Shown here: positions 14,042 through 22,456 of the stretch, piece after piece
Position numbering within the stretch: the first letter of the stretch is position 1
Layout of the letters: each line of letters begins with the position of its first letter
Assembly (NCBI GenBank): GCA_946480295.1
Contig: CAMLIT010000050.1
Coordinates: 1 to 28,924 of the forward strand
DNA from: an uncultured Gemmatimonadota bacterium
GTDB lineage: Bacteria; Gemmatimonadota; Gemmatimonadetes; Gemmatimonadales; Gemmatimonadaceae
Length of the DNA stretch: 28,924 nucleotides
Direction of reading: 5' to 3'
Notes under the pieces: model-generated
What the model was told of the DNA's origin: nothing
Seen by the model: the letters and a program-made list of their open reading frames with translations, nothing else
Databases searched by the model: none
Made by a program: the position numbers and the translations under genes

Positions 14042-15532
14042 TCAGTACCCCGGATTCTGCGTCAGCTTCGGATCGAGATCGATCTGCGGCTGCGGGATCG
14101 GCCAGAGCATGCGGGTCTGCTGGATCGGCTGCAGCACGGTCGGGTCACGCGACAGCGCGGCCTGGAAGTACGGCCAGCCGCGGCGAACCATGTCGAACCA
14201 GCGCTTCCCCTCGAACGAGAGCTCCCACATCCGCTCCTGGAAGATCGAGTCGCGCGCCTGCGCGGCGGTCAGCCCGGTCGGGACGTCCGGCGGCGAGGTG
14301 CGGTTCTCGCTCCCCGTGCCGTTGCGCGCGCGGGCGCGGATCTGGTTGACGTACGAGATCGCCTCGTCCGTCTGCCCCGACTCGTTCAGCGCCTCCGCGT
14401 ACATCAGCAGCACGTCGGCGTAGCGGTAGATCGGCCAGTTCTCGTCCTCGCGGCCGGGGCGCGCCGTCGGGCGGAACTTGTGGACGTGCGGCGCGAAGGT
14501 CACCGTGCTCCCGTCCGGCGCGGGACCGCTCGTGAAGAACGTCACCTCCTTGCGGTAGTCGCCCGGGATGTAGCTGTCGATGAACCACTGGAGCGGCTGG
14601 TACGTCCCCCACCCGCCGTTGGAGTTCGGGTTCATCGCGCGCGGGTACGTCCAGTACACGATGTTGATCGACGGCGCGCCCGTCGCGCTCGACGACTGCG
14701 CGGCGAAGATCTCCTCGCTCCGGTTTTGCGAGCCGGGCAGGAACGCCTGGAGGTAGTCCGGGACGAGCGCGTAGACCTTGGAGTCGATGATCTTCTTCGC
14801 GTTCGCCGCGGCATCCGCCCAGTCCTGCTTCCACAGGTAGTGCTCGGCGAGGAGCGCCTCCGCGGCGCCCTTCGTCGCCCGGCCCTTGTCGGGGCCGGAC
14901 CAGCTCAGGGGGAGCGCCGCTTCCGCCTCGGACGCGTCCTTCTCGATCTGCGTGTAGACCTGCTCCTTCGGCGCGCGCGGCGCGTCCGCCGACGCGAGCT
15001 GGTCCTTCGTGTTGGTCACGAGCGGGACGTCGCCGTACAGCCGCACGAGGAAGTGATAGCCGAGCGCGCGCAGGAACTTCGCCTCGCCGAGGATCTGCGC
15101 CTTCTGCGTCTCGTCCATCTTGATGCCCGGCACCTTCTCGAGGACGAGGTTGGCGCGCGTGATCATCTGGTACAGCCCCGCCCACGTGCCGCCGGAGGCG
15201 CTGGAGCCCGCGACGTACGGGTTCGTCGGCGTCCACGCGAGCTGCGTGAGCGCGACGATGTTCACGTTCTCCTCCTCGGGACCGACGCGCGACTCGTCCG
15301 ACGCGGCGTTGAGCCCCCACTGCAGGTCGGTGCTGAACAGGTTGCCGCTCGACAGCGGCTGGTACGCCGCGGCGATCGCCGCCTTCGCGTCCGCCGCCGA
15401 CTGGAAGTAGTTGTCCGAGACGATCGTCGACTTCGGGCGCTCGGTGAGCATGTCGCTGCACGCCGCGGTGCTCGCGAGGAGCAGCGCGACGAGCACCGTG
15501 TGCGCCCGGGCCGCCAGGAATGTGGCTCTCAT
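14042..15532 (-). CDS. SusD/RagB-family outer-membrane lipoprotein
   Basis: 496 aa. The start at 15532 follows GGAGGAAC. A lipoprotein signal ends at LLASTAAC, placing the lipid on C25. The mature start SDMLTERPKSTIVSDNYFQSAADAKAAIAAAY is the typical RagB/SusD opening, with TPR-like helices following and the C-terminal SusD region ending QIDLDPKLTQNPGY. SusD proteins form the lid of a SusC transporter and bind glycans or peptides at the cell surface. It follows SusC by 19 bases and surely shares its transcript. The glycan cannot be read from the sequence, and no sensor/regulator pair of the Bacteroides type lies nearby. Confidence 0.94.
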   Translation of the reverse strand: MRATFLAARAHTVLVALLLASTAACSDMLTERPKSTIVSDNYFQSAADAKAAIAAAYQPLSSGNLFSTDLQWGLNAASDESRVGPEEENVNIVALTQLAWTPTNPYVAGSSASGGTWAGLYQMITRANLVLEKVPGIKMDETQKAQILGEAKFLRALGYHFLVRLYGDVPLVTNTKDQLASADAPRAPKEQVYTQIEKDASEAEAALPLSWSGPDKGRATKGAAEALLAEHYLWKQDWADAAANAKKIIDSKVYALVPDYLQAFLPGSQNRSEEIFAAQSSSATGAPSINIVYWTYPRAMNPNSNGGWGTYQPLQWFIDSYIPGDYRKEVTFFTSGPAPDGSTVTFAPHVHKFRPTARPGREDENWPIYRYADVLLMYAEALNESGQTDEAISYVNQIRARARNGTGSENRTSPPDVPTGLTAAQARDSIFQERMWELSFEGKRWFDMVRRGWPYFQAALSRDPTVLQPIQQTRMLWPIPQPQIDLDPKLTQNPGY

Positions 15533-15551
15533 GGTGTGTTCCTCCGGGCCG

Positions 15552-18500
15552 TCAGTAGGACAGGTTCGCGCCGATGCTCCAGATCCTGGCGCGCGGATAC
15601 GCGCCGAGGTCGATCCCGCGCGCGCTCGCGTCGCCGCCGAAGCTGTTCACCTCGGCATCGTAGCCCTTGTACTTCGTCCACACGTGCAGGTTCTGGCCGG
15701 TGACGAACACGCGCGCGGCGCTCACCCCGCGCAGCAGGTGCGCGGGCACCTGGTACGCGAGCGTCAGGTTCTGCAGCCGCACGTACGAGCCGTCCTCCAC
15801 CATCACGTCGTACAGCTCGCGCGGCCGGTTGGCGTTGGCGCGCGGCACGCCGGTGTTCGTGTGCGTCGGCGTCCACCGGTTCAGCGCGTCCGTGGTCTGG
15901 TTCGAGAAGGTGTTGACGTTGCGGATGTTGATCGCCGCCCCGTTCAGCACCCGGTTGCCGAACGAGCCCTGGAAGAGCAGGTTCGCGCTGAGCGGCCCGA
16001 AGGTGAAGTCGTTCGTCAGGCCGCCGTACCACTTCGGCTGCGCCGTCCCGAGGATCACGCGGTCGCTGGAGTTGATCACGCTGTCGCCGTTCGTGTCGAC
16101 GTACCGGTACTCGCCCGGCACGCAGTCGAGCGTCGGGCGCTTCTTCACGAGCGGGCACGCGTCGCCCTCCTGGTACAACCCGTTCGTGCGCAGGCCGTAG
16201 AAGCTGCCGAGCGGCTGCCCCACCTGGACGACCATCACCGCGCCGCCCGTCTGGCCGCTGATCCCCTTGTCGTTCGTGTACGGGATCATGTTCGCGCCGC
16301 CCAGGTTCAGCACCTTGTTCCGGTTCGCCGCCGCCGTGAACGTCGTCCGCCAGCTGAAGCTCGTGCGCGACACGTTGAACGTCGTCAGCGCCAGCTCGAG
16401 GCCGTTGTTGCTCACCGAGCCGATGTTCCGGAGCTGCGAGGAGTACCCGGTGCTCGCCGGCAGGGGGACGCTGAGCAGCAGGTCCGACGTCACCGAATGG
16501 TAGGCGTCGATCGAGCCCGTCACCCGGTTGCGCAGGAAGCCGAGGTCGAGGCCGACGTTCGACTGCTTCGTCGTCTCCCACTTGAGGTCCGGGTTCGGTG
16601 CCGCGCTCGACGTCGCGTAGCCGATCACCGTCGTCCCGCCCCACGAGTAGTTGCTCCCGGTGAGCCGGGCGAGCGAGTTGTACAACCCGATCTCCTGGTT
16701 CCCCGTGATCCCGTAGCTCAGGCGGAGCTTGAGGTCACTGAGCAGCGTCTGGTGCCGCATGAACGGCTCGTCGATCATGCGCCAGGCGAACGCCGCCGAG
16801 GGGAAGGTCCCCCACTTGTTGTTCCGGCCGAAGCGGCTCGACCCGTCGCGGCGGGCGGTGAGGGTGAAGAGATACCGGTCGGCGACGTTGTAGTTCGCGC
16901 GGCCGAGCCACGACAGGAGCGCCCAGTCGCTGTACCCGGTGGACGCCGACGGCAGCGTCCCCGAGCCGAGCCCATAGACGCCGAGGATGTCGTTCGAGAA
17001 CTGCGAGTTGCTCGCCGATACGCTCTCGTTCGCGGACTTCTGCGCGGTGAAGCCGCCCAGCAGGTCGAGCGGGTTGCCGAAGAGCTGGTGCGTGTAGTTG
17101 ACCGTGTTCTCGTTGATGATGTCGTAGTTCTGTCCCGCGTAGTCCGTCGCCGAGCCGTTGCTCGTCACGCCGGCCGGGATCGTCCGCGGTGCGTAGTAGC
17201 GGTAGCGCTCGAAGCCGGTCGTCACGCCGAGCGAGCTCCGGAGGCGCAGCCCGTCGAGGACCGTGTACTCGGCGAAGAGGTTGCCGATGGTGTTGAACAG
17301 CGACCGCTCCTGGTACAGCCCGACCGCGTTCGCCACCGGGTTGGCGATCGGCCAGGTGACGGGGGAGTTCATGACGAAGCTCCCGTCGGGGTTCCGGATC
17401 GGCGACACGGGGTTGAACCAGAGCGCGCCCATGACCGTCGAGCTGCCGAGGGTGTTGTCGCTCGGCTGGATCTGGTTGTTGGTCTGGGTGACGCTGAGGT
17501 TCGTGCCCGCGCGCAGCCGCGAGGTCACGTTGCGGTCGAGGTTCACGCGCCCGGCGTAGCGGTCGAACGCCGAGCCGATGACGATGCCGCCCTGGTCGAA
17601 GTAGCTGCCGGAGATGAGGTACCGCGTGCGGTCGTCGCCGCCGGTGACGCCGAGGTTGTAGCTCTGCTGCGGCGCGTCGTGCAGCACGGCGCGCTGCCAG
17701 TCGGTGCCGGCGCCCATCGCCGCGATCTGCGCCTGGGTGTACGGCAGCGACAGCCCGGCGTTCGCGCGCGCCTCGTCCACCATCGTCGCGAACTGCGTCG
17801 CGTCGAGCATCGGGATGATCCGGCTCGGCGCCTGGGTGCCGTAGGCGACGTCCATCGTCACGTGGTTCTCGCCGCGGATGCCGCGCTTGGTCGTGATGAG
17901 CACGACGCCGGCCGCGCCGCGGGCGCCGTAGATCGCCGTCGACGACGCGTCCTTGAGGATCTCGATGCTCTGGATGTCGTTGGGGTCGAGCGCGCCGAGC
18001 GGATTCTGGTACGGGTCCTGGGAGCTCGTGCCGGTGATCGCCGGGACGCCGTCGATCACGTACAGCGGCTCGCTGTTCGCCGCGATGGAGTTGGTGCCGC
18101 GGACGCGGATGGAGAGGCCGCCGCCGGGGGCGCCGTTGTCCTGGGTGACCTGCGCGCCGGCGACGTGCCCCTCGAGCATCTGGCCGACGTTGGCGGTGAC
18201 GGGCACGGGGACGTCGGCGACGTTCACGGAGGCGACGGCGCCGGTGAGCTCCTCGCGCCGCGCCGTGCCGTAGCCGATGCTGACGACGGCGCTGAGCTGC
18301 GTGGCGCCGGGCACCATGCGGAAGTCGAGGGTCGCCGGCTCGCCGGCGGCCACGGTGACGTCGCGCTGCTGCGGCACGAAGCCGAGGGCGGTGACGCGCA
18401 CGACATGGGCGCCGGGGGTCACGCCGGCGATGGTGTAGCTGCCGGTCGCGTTGGCGATCGCGGTGAGGGAGGTGCCGATGACGCTCACGCGGGCGTTGGC

Positions 18501-18626
18501 GATCGGCTGGGCGGAGGTCGAGTCGGTGATCTGGCCGCGAATGGTCTCGCGCTGCTGGGCGGCCGCGGAGGACGCCGCGAGCGCGCCGAGGAGCAGCGCC
18601 GTGCTCCACGTTCCGAGTTTTCTCAT
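15552..18626 (-). CDS. SusC/RagA-family TonB-linked outer-membrane transporter
   Basis: 1024 aa. The start at 18626 opens a signal peptide (MRKLGTWSTALLLGALAASS, cleavage near AAAQQ). A carboxypeptidase-regulatory-like beta-sandwich follows at about 27-105 (IRGQITDSTSAQPIANARV to LDFRM). SAVVSIGYGTARREEL near 115-130 matches the SusC TonB-box/plug border, then the plug (VNVADVPVPVTANVGQMLEG, LSIRVRGTNSI, PLYVIDGVP). The 22-strand barrel ends RARIWSIGANLSY. No N-terminal secretin/TonB (STN) domain is present, so it is not an anti-sigma-coupled transporter. It imports SusD-captured oligomers using TonB energy. The 429-base region upstream is shared with the divergent dehydrogenase operon, which suggests joint control. 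Confidence 0.95.
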   Translation of the reverse strand: MRKLGTWSTALLLGALAASSAAAQQRETIRGQITDSTSAQPIANARVSVIGTSLTAIANATGSYTIAGVTPGAHVVRVTALGFVPQQRDVTVAAGEPATLDFRMVPGATQLSAVVSIGYGTARREELTGAVASVNVADVPVPVTANVGQMLEGHVAGAQVTQDNGAPGGGLSIRVRGTNSIAANSEPLYVIDGVPAITGTSSQDPYQNPLGALDPNDIQSIEILKDASSTAIYGARGAAGVVLITTKRGIRGENHVTMDVAYGTQAPSRIIPMLDATQFATMVDEARANAGLSLPYTQAQIAAMGAGTDWQRAVLHDAPQQSYNLGVTGGDDRTRYLISGSYFDQGGIVIGSAFDRYAGRVNLDRNVTSRLRAGTNLSVTQTNNQIQPSDNTLGSSTVMGALWFNPVSPIRNPDGSFVMNSPVTWPIANPVANAVGLYQERSLFNTIGNLFAEYTVLDGLRLRSSLGVTTGFERYRYYAPRTIPAGVTSNGSATDYAGQNYDIINENTVNYTHQLFGNPLDLLGGFTAQKSANESVSASNSQFSNDILGVYGLGSGTLPSASTGYSDWALLSWLGRANYNVADRYLFTLTARRDGSSRFGRNNKWGTFPSAAFAWRMIDEPFMRHQTLLSDLKLRLSYGITGNQEIGLYNSLARLTGSNYSWGGTTVIGYATSSAAPNPDLKWETTKQSNVGLDLGFLRNRVTGSIDAYHSVTSDLLLSVPLPASTGYSSQLRNIGSVSNNGLELALTTFNVSRTSFSWRTTFTAAANRNKVLNLGGANMIPYTNDKGISGQTGGAVMVVQVGQPLGSFYGLRTNGLYQEGDACPLVKKRPTLDCVPGEYRYVDTNGDSVINSSDRVILGTAQPKWYGGLTNDFTFGPLSANLLFQGSFGNRVLNGAAINIRNVNTFSNQTTDALNRWTPTHTNTGVPRANANRPRELYDVMVEDGSYVRLQNLTLAYQVPAHLLRGVSAARVFVTGQNLHVWTKYKGYDAEVNSFGGDASARGIDLGAYPRARIWSIGANLSY

Positions 18627-19055
18627 GTGGACCGTACCTGGTGGGGGCGCCACGTGGCGGGCGAGCGTGGCCGGAATCGGGGCGCGCATCGTCGCGCGCG
18701 GGTCCGTGTCCGAGGCGCGCGGCCGGCGTCGGTCGCGCGTCGAGCGGGGCGCGGGCGGTCAGGAGCTGTCGAAGAGGGTCACGTGATGCGGGGTGCGGGT
18801 CCGGGACACCACGGCGGCCGCGCCGCCCGGGCGGGCGCGCGGCGTTGCATCGTTTAACCTCGGCCGGCGTGCGCCGCGTCACGTCCGGGTCGAGGGCCGG
18901 GGCGCCGCACGCGCCGGCCGTCGCGGACGGGGTTACACGTTACAGATGCGGCGGCGGCGAGCCGCCCTCTCGACGCCGGGCGCGCCGACGCGCATCATAT
19001 CGAGCCCCCGTTCCGGGCCCTCGTCGGCCCTCGCTCCCCAACCGGAAGGCGCCTG
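18627..19055. other. Divergent intergenic region, SusC / dehydrogenase operon
   Basis: 429 bases without a convincing gene. It contains a direct repeat GTTACA-C-GTTACA at 18932-18944 that could be an operator, the A/T-rich patch CGTTTAAC near 18850, and a GC-rich palindromic patch near 18820-18842. CATCATATCG near 18992 is a weak candidate -10 for the plus-strand operon. GGAAGG precedes the start at 19056. None of these is firm. Confidence 0.35.
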
Positions 19056-19709
19056 ATGGACGACACGCGTTCCACCATCGACCGACGCGAGGCCCTGCGC
19101 CGCGCGGCCCTCCTGCTCGGCGGCGTGCTCTCCGCGCCCACCATCGCCGGCATCCTCGCCGGCGACCAGCGCGCGTGGGCGGCGACGCCCGACGCGCAGT
19201 GGACGCCGCGCACCCTCGGACCCGCGCGGAGCGAGCTCGTCGCCACCGTCGCGGAGCACATCATCCCGACCACCGACACGCCCGGCGCACGCGCCGTCGG
19301 CGTGCACCGGTTCATCGACGTGCTCCTCACGGACTTCTATCCGGACACGGAGCGCCATCGCTTCCTCGCGGGGCTCGAGGGACTCGAGGCTCGCGCGCGC
19401 CAGCGTCACGGGCGGGCGTTCGTGCGCTGCCGCGCGAGCGAGCAGCACGCGATCCTCGCCGAGCTGGACGCCGCCGCATATCCCGCGCCCGGGCAGGCCC
19501 TCGCCCAGCAGAGCGCCCCCGAGCTGCCGGGCGTCCCGGCGGCCGTCGCCGCCGAGATCCGCTCTCCCTGGTTCTGGCGTCGCATGAAGGAGCTGACCCT
19601 CACCGGCTACTACACCTCGCAGGTCGGCGCCACGCGCGAGCTCCGCGTCAACCCGTGGGGCTCGTACCGCGACATCCCCTACCAGTCGGTCGGCCGCTCG
19701 TGGGCCTGA
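19056..19709 (+). CDS. Gluconate 2-dehydrogenase subunit 3-family protein (Tat-exported)
   Basis: 217 aa. The N-terminus has twin arginines and a hydrophobic stretch (DRREALRRAALLLGGVLSAP), a Tat-type signal with cleavage near RAWAA. The mature part is helical, with LVATVAEHIIPTTDTPGA near 60-78, the usual family phrase, and a C-terminal block FWRRMKELTLTGYYTSQVGAT near 175-195 shared with the copy at 28205. In three-subunit FAD dehydrogenases this small subunit is needed for Tat export and maturation of the GMC subunit, which lacks its own signal. The GMC gene begins 30 bases downstream, in line with that. No cytochrome c subunit gene is present here. Confidence 0.9.
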   Translation: MDDTRSTIDRREALRRAALLLGGVLSAPTIAGILAGDQRAWAATPDAQWTPRTLGPARSELVATVAEHIIPTTDTPGARAVGVHRFIDVLLTDFYPDTERHRFLAGLEGLEARARQRHGRAFVRCRASEQHAILAELDAAAYPAPGQALAQQSAPELPGVPAAVAAEIRSPWFWRRMKELTLTGYYTSQVGATRELRVNPWGSYRDIPYQSVGRSWA

Positions 19710-19739
19710 GCCACGCATCCGCTTCGAGGAGCCATCGTC

Positions 19740-21458
19740 ATGTCCGGAAGACCTAACGAGTTCGACGCCATCGTCATCGGCTCCGGGATCTCCGGCGGCT
19801 GGGCGGCGAAGGAGCTCACCGAGAAGGGGCTGCGCACGCTCGTCCTCGAGCGCGGCCGCGACGTCCGCTTCCACACCGATTACGTCACGGAGCACAAGCA
19901 GAGCTGGGAGTTCCCGCTCCGCGACCGGCGGATCACGCCCGCCGACAAGGGCGCCGAGGACTACCAGGTCCAGGCCCGCACCGGCCAGTTCCGCGAGGAC
20001 GACAAGCACTTCTTCGTCAAGGACACCAAGCACCCGTACATCGAGGAGAAGCCCTTCACCTGGATCCAGGGCGACCAGGTCGGCGGCCGCTCCCTCATCT
20101 GGGGGCGCCAGGTGTACCGCTGGAGCGACCTCGATTTCGAGGCCAACGGCAAGCAGGGCATCGGCACCGACTGGCCGATCCGCTACGCCGACATCGCCCC
20201 CTGGTACAGCTACGTCGAGCGCTTCGTCGGCGTCAGTGGCGAGCGACTCGGCCTGCCGCAGCTCCCCGACGGCGAGTTCCAGCCGCCGATGGAGATGAAC
20301 GCCGCCGAGCAGCACGTGAAGCGCGGCATCGAGAGCGCCTTCCCCGGAAGGCACATGACCATCGGCCGCGTCGCCATCCTCACGCGCAACCTCGGCACGC
20401 GCGCCGCCTGCCACTACTGCGGCCCCTGCGAGCGCGGCTGCTCGACCGGCTCCTACTTCTCGACCCAGGCGTCGACGCTCCCGGCGGCGCGCGCCACCGG
20501 CCGCCTCACCCTCGTCCCGAACGCCGTCGTCCACTCGCTCGTGTACGACGAGAAGCGGAACCGCGTGACGGGCGTGCGCGTCATCGACGCCGTGACGAAG
20601 GAGGAGCGCGTCTACCACGCGACGCTCGTCTTCCTCAACGCCTCGACGATCAACAGCACGCGCATCCTCCTCAACTCGAAGTCGCCGAGCTTCCCGAATG
20701 GGCTCGCGAACTCCAGCGGCGTGCTCGGAAAGTTCCTGATGGACCACCACTTCGTCGTCGGCGCGCACGGCGAGGTCGAGGGGCTGCGCGACCGCTACTA
20801 CCAGGGGAACCGCCCGAACGGCGTCTACATCCCGCGCTTCCGCAACCTCGGCGACGAGGCGACGCGGCGGAGCGACTACCTGCGCGGCTTCGGCTACCAG
20901 GGGGGCGCGAGCCGCGACGGCTGGTCGCGCGGCGCGGGGCAGGCGGGCTTCGGCGTCGCGCTCAAGCGCGAGCTGCGCGACCCGGGCACCTGGCGCATGA
21001 ACCTCGGCGCCTTCGGCGAGTGCCTGCCGCGGGAGGACAACCACGTCACCCTCGACGAGAGCCGCACCGACCAGTTCGGGATGCCCCTCGTGCGCATCCA
21101 CTGCTCGTGGGGGCCTAACGAGCTGGCGATGCGCCGGGACATGGCCGGGTCGGCCGCCGAGATGCTCGAGGCGGCGGGATGCCGCAACGTCCAGACGTAC
21201 GACAACTACCACGAGGGGGGCTACGGCGCCGAGCCGGGCTTCGGGATCCACGAGATGGGGACGGCGCGCATGGGGCGCGACCCGAAGACCTCGGTGCTCA
21301 ACGCCCACAACCAGGCGCACGACGTCCCCAACCTGTTCGTCACCGACGGGGCGTGCATGGCCAGCTCGTCGTGCGTGAATCCGTCGATCACCTACATGGC
21401 GCTCACCGCCCGCGCGGTGGATCACGCCGTGCGAGAACTGAAGCGGAGGAACATCTGA
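19740..21458 (+). CDS. GMC-family FAD oxidoreductase (sugar/glycoside dehydrogenase)
   Basis: 572 aa. The N-terminal FAD motif GSGISGGWAAKEL (residues 14-26) is followed by VLERG, then VGGRSLIWGRQ near 114-123. The catalytic pair is H504 (GIHEMGTARMG) and N547 (CVNPSITYMAL), as in GMC enzymes. No signal peptide: export would be piggy-back with the Tat-bearing subunit 3. A cysteine cluster C224-x2-C227-x2-C230-x3-C234 lies in the middle, suggesting an iron-sulfur site as in three-subunit FAD glucose dehydrogenases. Closest known roles are gluconate/glucose dehydrogenase and glucoside 3-dehydrogenase, which oxidise sugars in the periplasm and pass electrons to a cytochrome. Start follows GAGGAG. 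Overall paralogous to the gene at 26518. Confidence 0.92.
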   Translation: MSGRPNEFDAIVIGSGISGGWAAKELTEKGLRTLVLERGRDVRFHTDYVTEHKQSWEFPLRDRRITPADKGAEDYQVQARTGQFREDDKHFFVKDTKHPYIEEKPFTWIQGDQVGGRSLIWGRQVYRWSDLDFEANGKQGIGTDWPIRYADIAPWYSYVERFVGVSGERLGLPQLPDGEFQPPMEMNAAEQHVKRGIESAFPGRHMTIGRVAILTRNLGTRAACHYCGPCERGCSTGSYFSTQASTLPAARATGRLTLVPNAVVHSLVYDEKRNRVTGVRVIDAVTKEERVYHATLVFLNASTINSTRILLNSKSPSFPNGLANSSGVLGKFLMDHHFVVGAHGEVEGLRDRYYQGNRPNGVYIPRFRNLGDEATRRSDYLRGFGYQGGASRDGWSRGAGQAGFGVALKRELRDPGTWRMNLGAFGECLPREDNHVTLDESRTDQFGMPLVRIHCSWGPNELAMRRDMAGSAAEMLEAAGCRNVQTYDNYHEGGYGAEPGFGIHEMGTARMGRDPKTSVLNAHNQAHDVPNLFVTDGACMASSSCVNPSITYMALTARAVDHAVRELKRRNI

Positions 21459-21459
21459 G

Positions 21460-22371
21460 ATGCTGAACCGCCGGAACTTCCTGCGACTCTCGGGCGCGGC
21501 CGCGGCGACGCTGGCCGCCGGCGACCTGCTCGGCTGCGTGCATCGCGCCGCGGCGACGGCCACGGGCGCGGCCGCGCTCGACGAGAGCGCCGGCACGCTG
21601 CGCTTTCCCATCGGCGACGTCGGGCTCCAGCTCTACACCGTGCGCGGCGCCATGGCGAAGGACCTCGAGCGCACGCTCCAGCAGGTCGCCGACGCCGGCT
21701 ACAAGCTCGTCGAGACGGCGGGGCTGGCGAACCGCAAGCCGGCGGAGTTCCGCGCGCTCCTCGACCGCTACGGGCTGAAGTCGATCTCGGGGCACTGGTC
21801 GCTCCAGGACGCCGAGGACACCGACGACATGATCGCGACGGCGAAGGCGCTCGGCCAGCAGTACGTCGTGATCCCGTCGCTGCCGCGGAACCTGGAGAGC
21901 TCCATGGACGGCTGGCGCGAGGCCGCCGAGCGCTTCAACAAGCTCGGCGAGAAGCTGCAGGCCGCGGGGCTGCAGCTCGGCTATCACAATCACACGCCCG
22001 AGTTCCAGACCTTCGGCGGGAGCACCCCCGCGTACGACACGCTCATCTCGCGCACGGACCCGAAGCTCGTGACGTTCGAGATGGACATCTTCTGGATCCA
22101 CGAGGCGGGCTACGATCCGCTCGTCTACTTCAATCGGTACCCCGGCCGCTTCCAGCTCGCGCACCTGAAGGACGCGAAGGCGAGCGGCGCCAACCCCGGC
22201 GCGCGGATGACGTCCGTGGGGTCCGGCGTCATCGATTGGCGGCGGATCCTCGCCGAGGCGGATCGCGCCGGCCTGCGCTACGCCTTCGTCGAGCAGGACG
22301 TGGCGGAGGATCCCATCGCCGCGATCCGCGCGAGTCACGCGTACCTGGAGCACCTCCTGCCCGCGGCGTGA
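21460..22371 (+). CDS. Tat-lipoprotein TIM-barrel sugar isomerase/epimerase
   Basis: 303 aa. It begins NRRNFLRLSG, a classic Tat motif, and reaches a lipobox DLLGC, so C27 is probably lipidated and the enzyme sits in the periplasm. The body is a xylose-isomerase-like TIM barrel: VGLQLYTVRGAM at the first strand, LGYHNHTPEF (metal-ligand histidines), FEMDIFWIHEAGYDP, FQLAHLKDAK and YAFVEQDVAEDP, supplying the glutamate/aspartate/histidine metal site. Export is unusual for phosphorylated substrates, so free sugars or glycosides are more likely; relatives include epimerases of 3-keto sugars and C-glycoside-cleaving proteins. Start lies one base after the GMC stop, with GGAGG ten bases upstream, so it is co-translated with the dehydrogenase. 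Confidence 0.9.
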   Translation: MLNRRNFLRLSGAAAATLAAGDLLGCVHRAAATATGAAALDESAGTLRFPIGDVGLQLYTVRGAMAKDLERTLQQVADAGYKLVETAGLANRKPAEFRALLDRYGLKSISGHWSLQDAEDTDDMIATAKALGQQYVVIPSLPRNLESSMDGWREAAERFNKLGEKLQAAGLQLGYHNHTPEFQTFGGSTPAYDTLISRTDPKLVTFEMDIFWIHEAGYDPLVYFNRYPGRFQLAHLKDAKASGANPGARMTSVGSGVIDWRRILAEADRAGLRYAFVEQDVAEDPIAAIRASHAYLEHLLPAA

Positions 22372-22381
22372 CGACCGCGCA

Positions 22382-22436
22382 CCAGCGCTTCCGGCGTCGC
22401 GACGTCGAAGGCCGCCGTTCGCGACGCCGGCGCTGG
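22382..22436. terminator. Hairpin between convergent genes
   Basis: CCGGCGTCGCGA at 22391-22402 pairs perfectly with 22419-22430, and CCAGCG at 22382-22387 pairs with 22431-22436 after a 3-base bulge, leaving a 16-base loop. It lies between the ends of the isomerase gene and the histidine kinase gene, so it can serve both. No T-tract. Confidence 0.65.
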
Positions 22437-22456
22437 CGCGGCGCTTCCGCCGGGCG

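Noticed and set aside
15411..18857. Long plus-strand open frame opposite SusC/SusD (1148 codons)
   Set aside because: It is a GC-driven shadow: the translation is Arg/Val/Ala-rich without domains, while the minus strand encodes well-conserved SusC and SusD.
18932..18944. GTTACA direct repeat as a firm operator
   Set aside because: Two six-base copies are too short to separate from chance without comparison to other genomes; kept only as a note in the intergenic feature.
18933..21611. Long minus-strand open frame opposite the first dehydrogenase operon (892 codons)
   Set aside because: It is antisense to the GMC enzyme with clear FAD and catalytic motifs; no recognisable domain on the minus strand.
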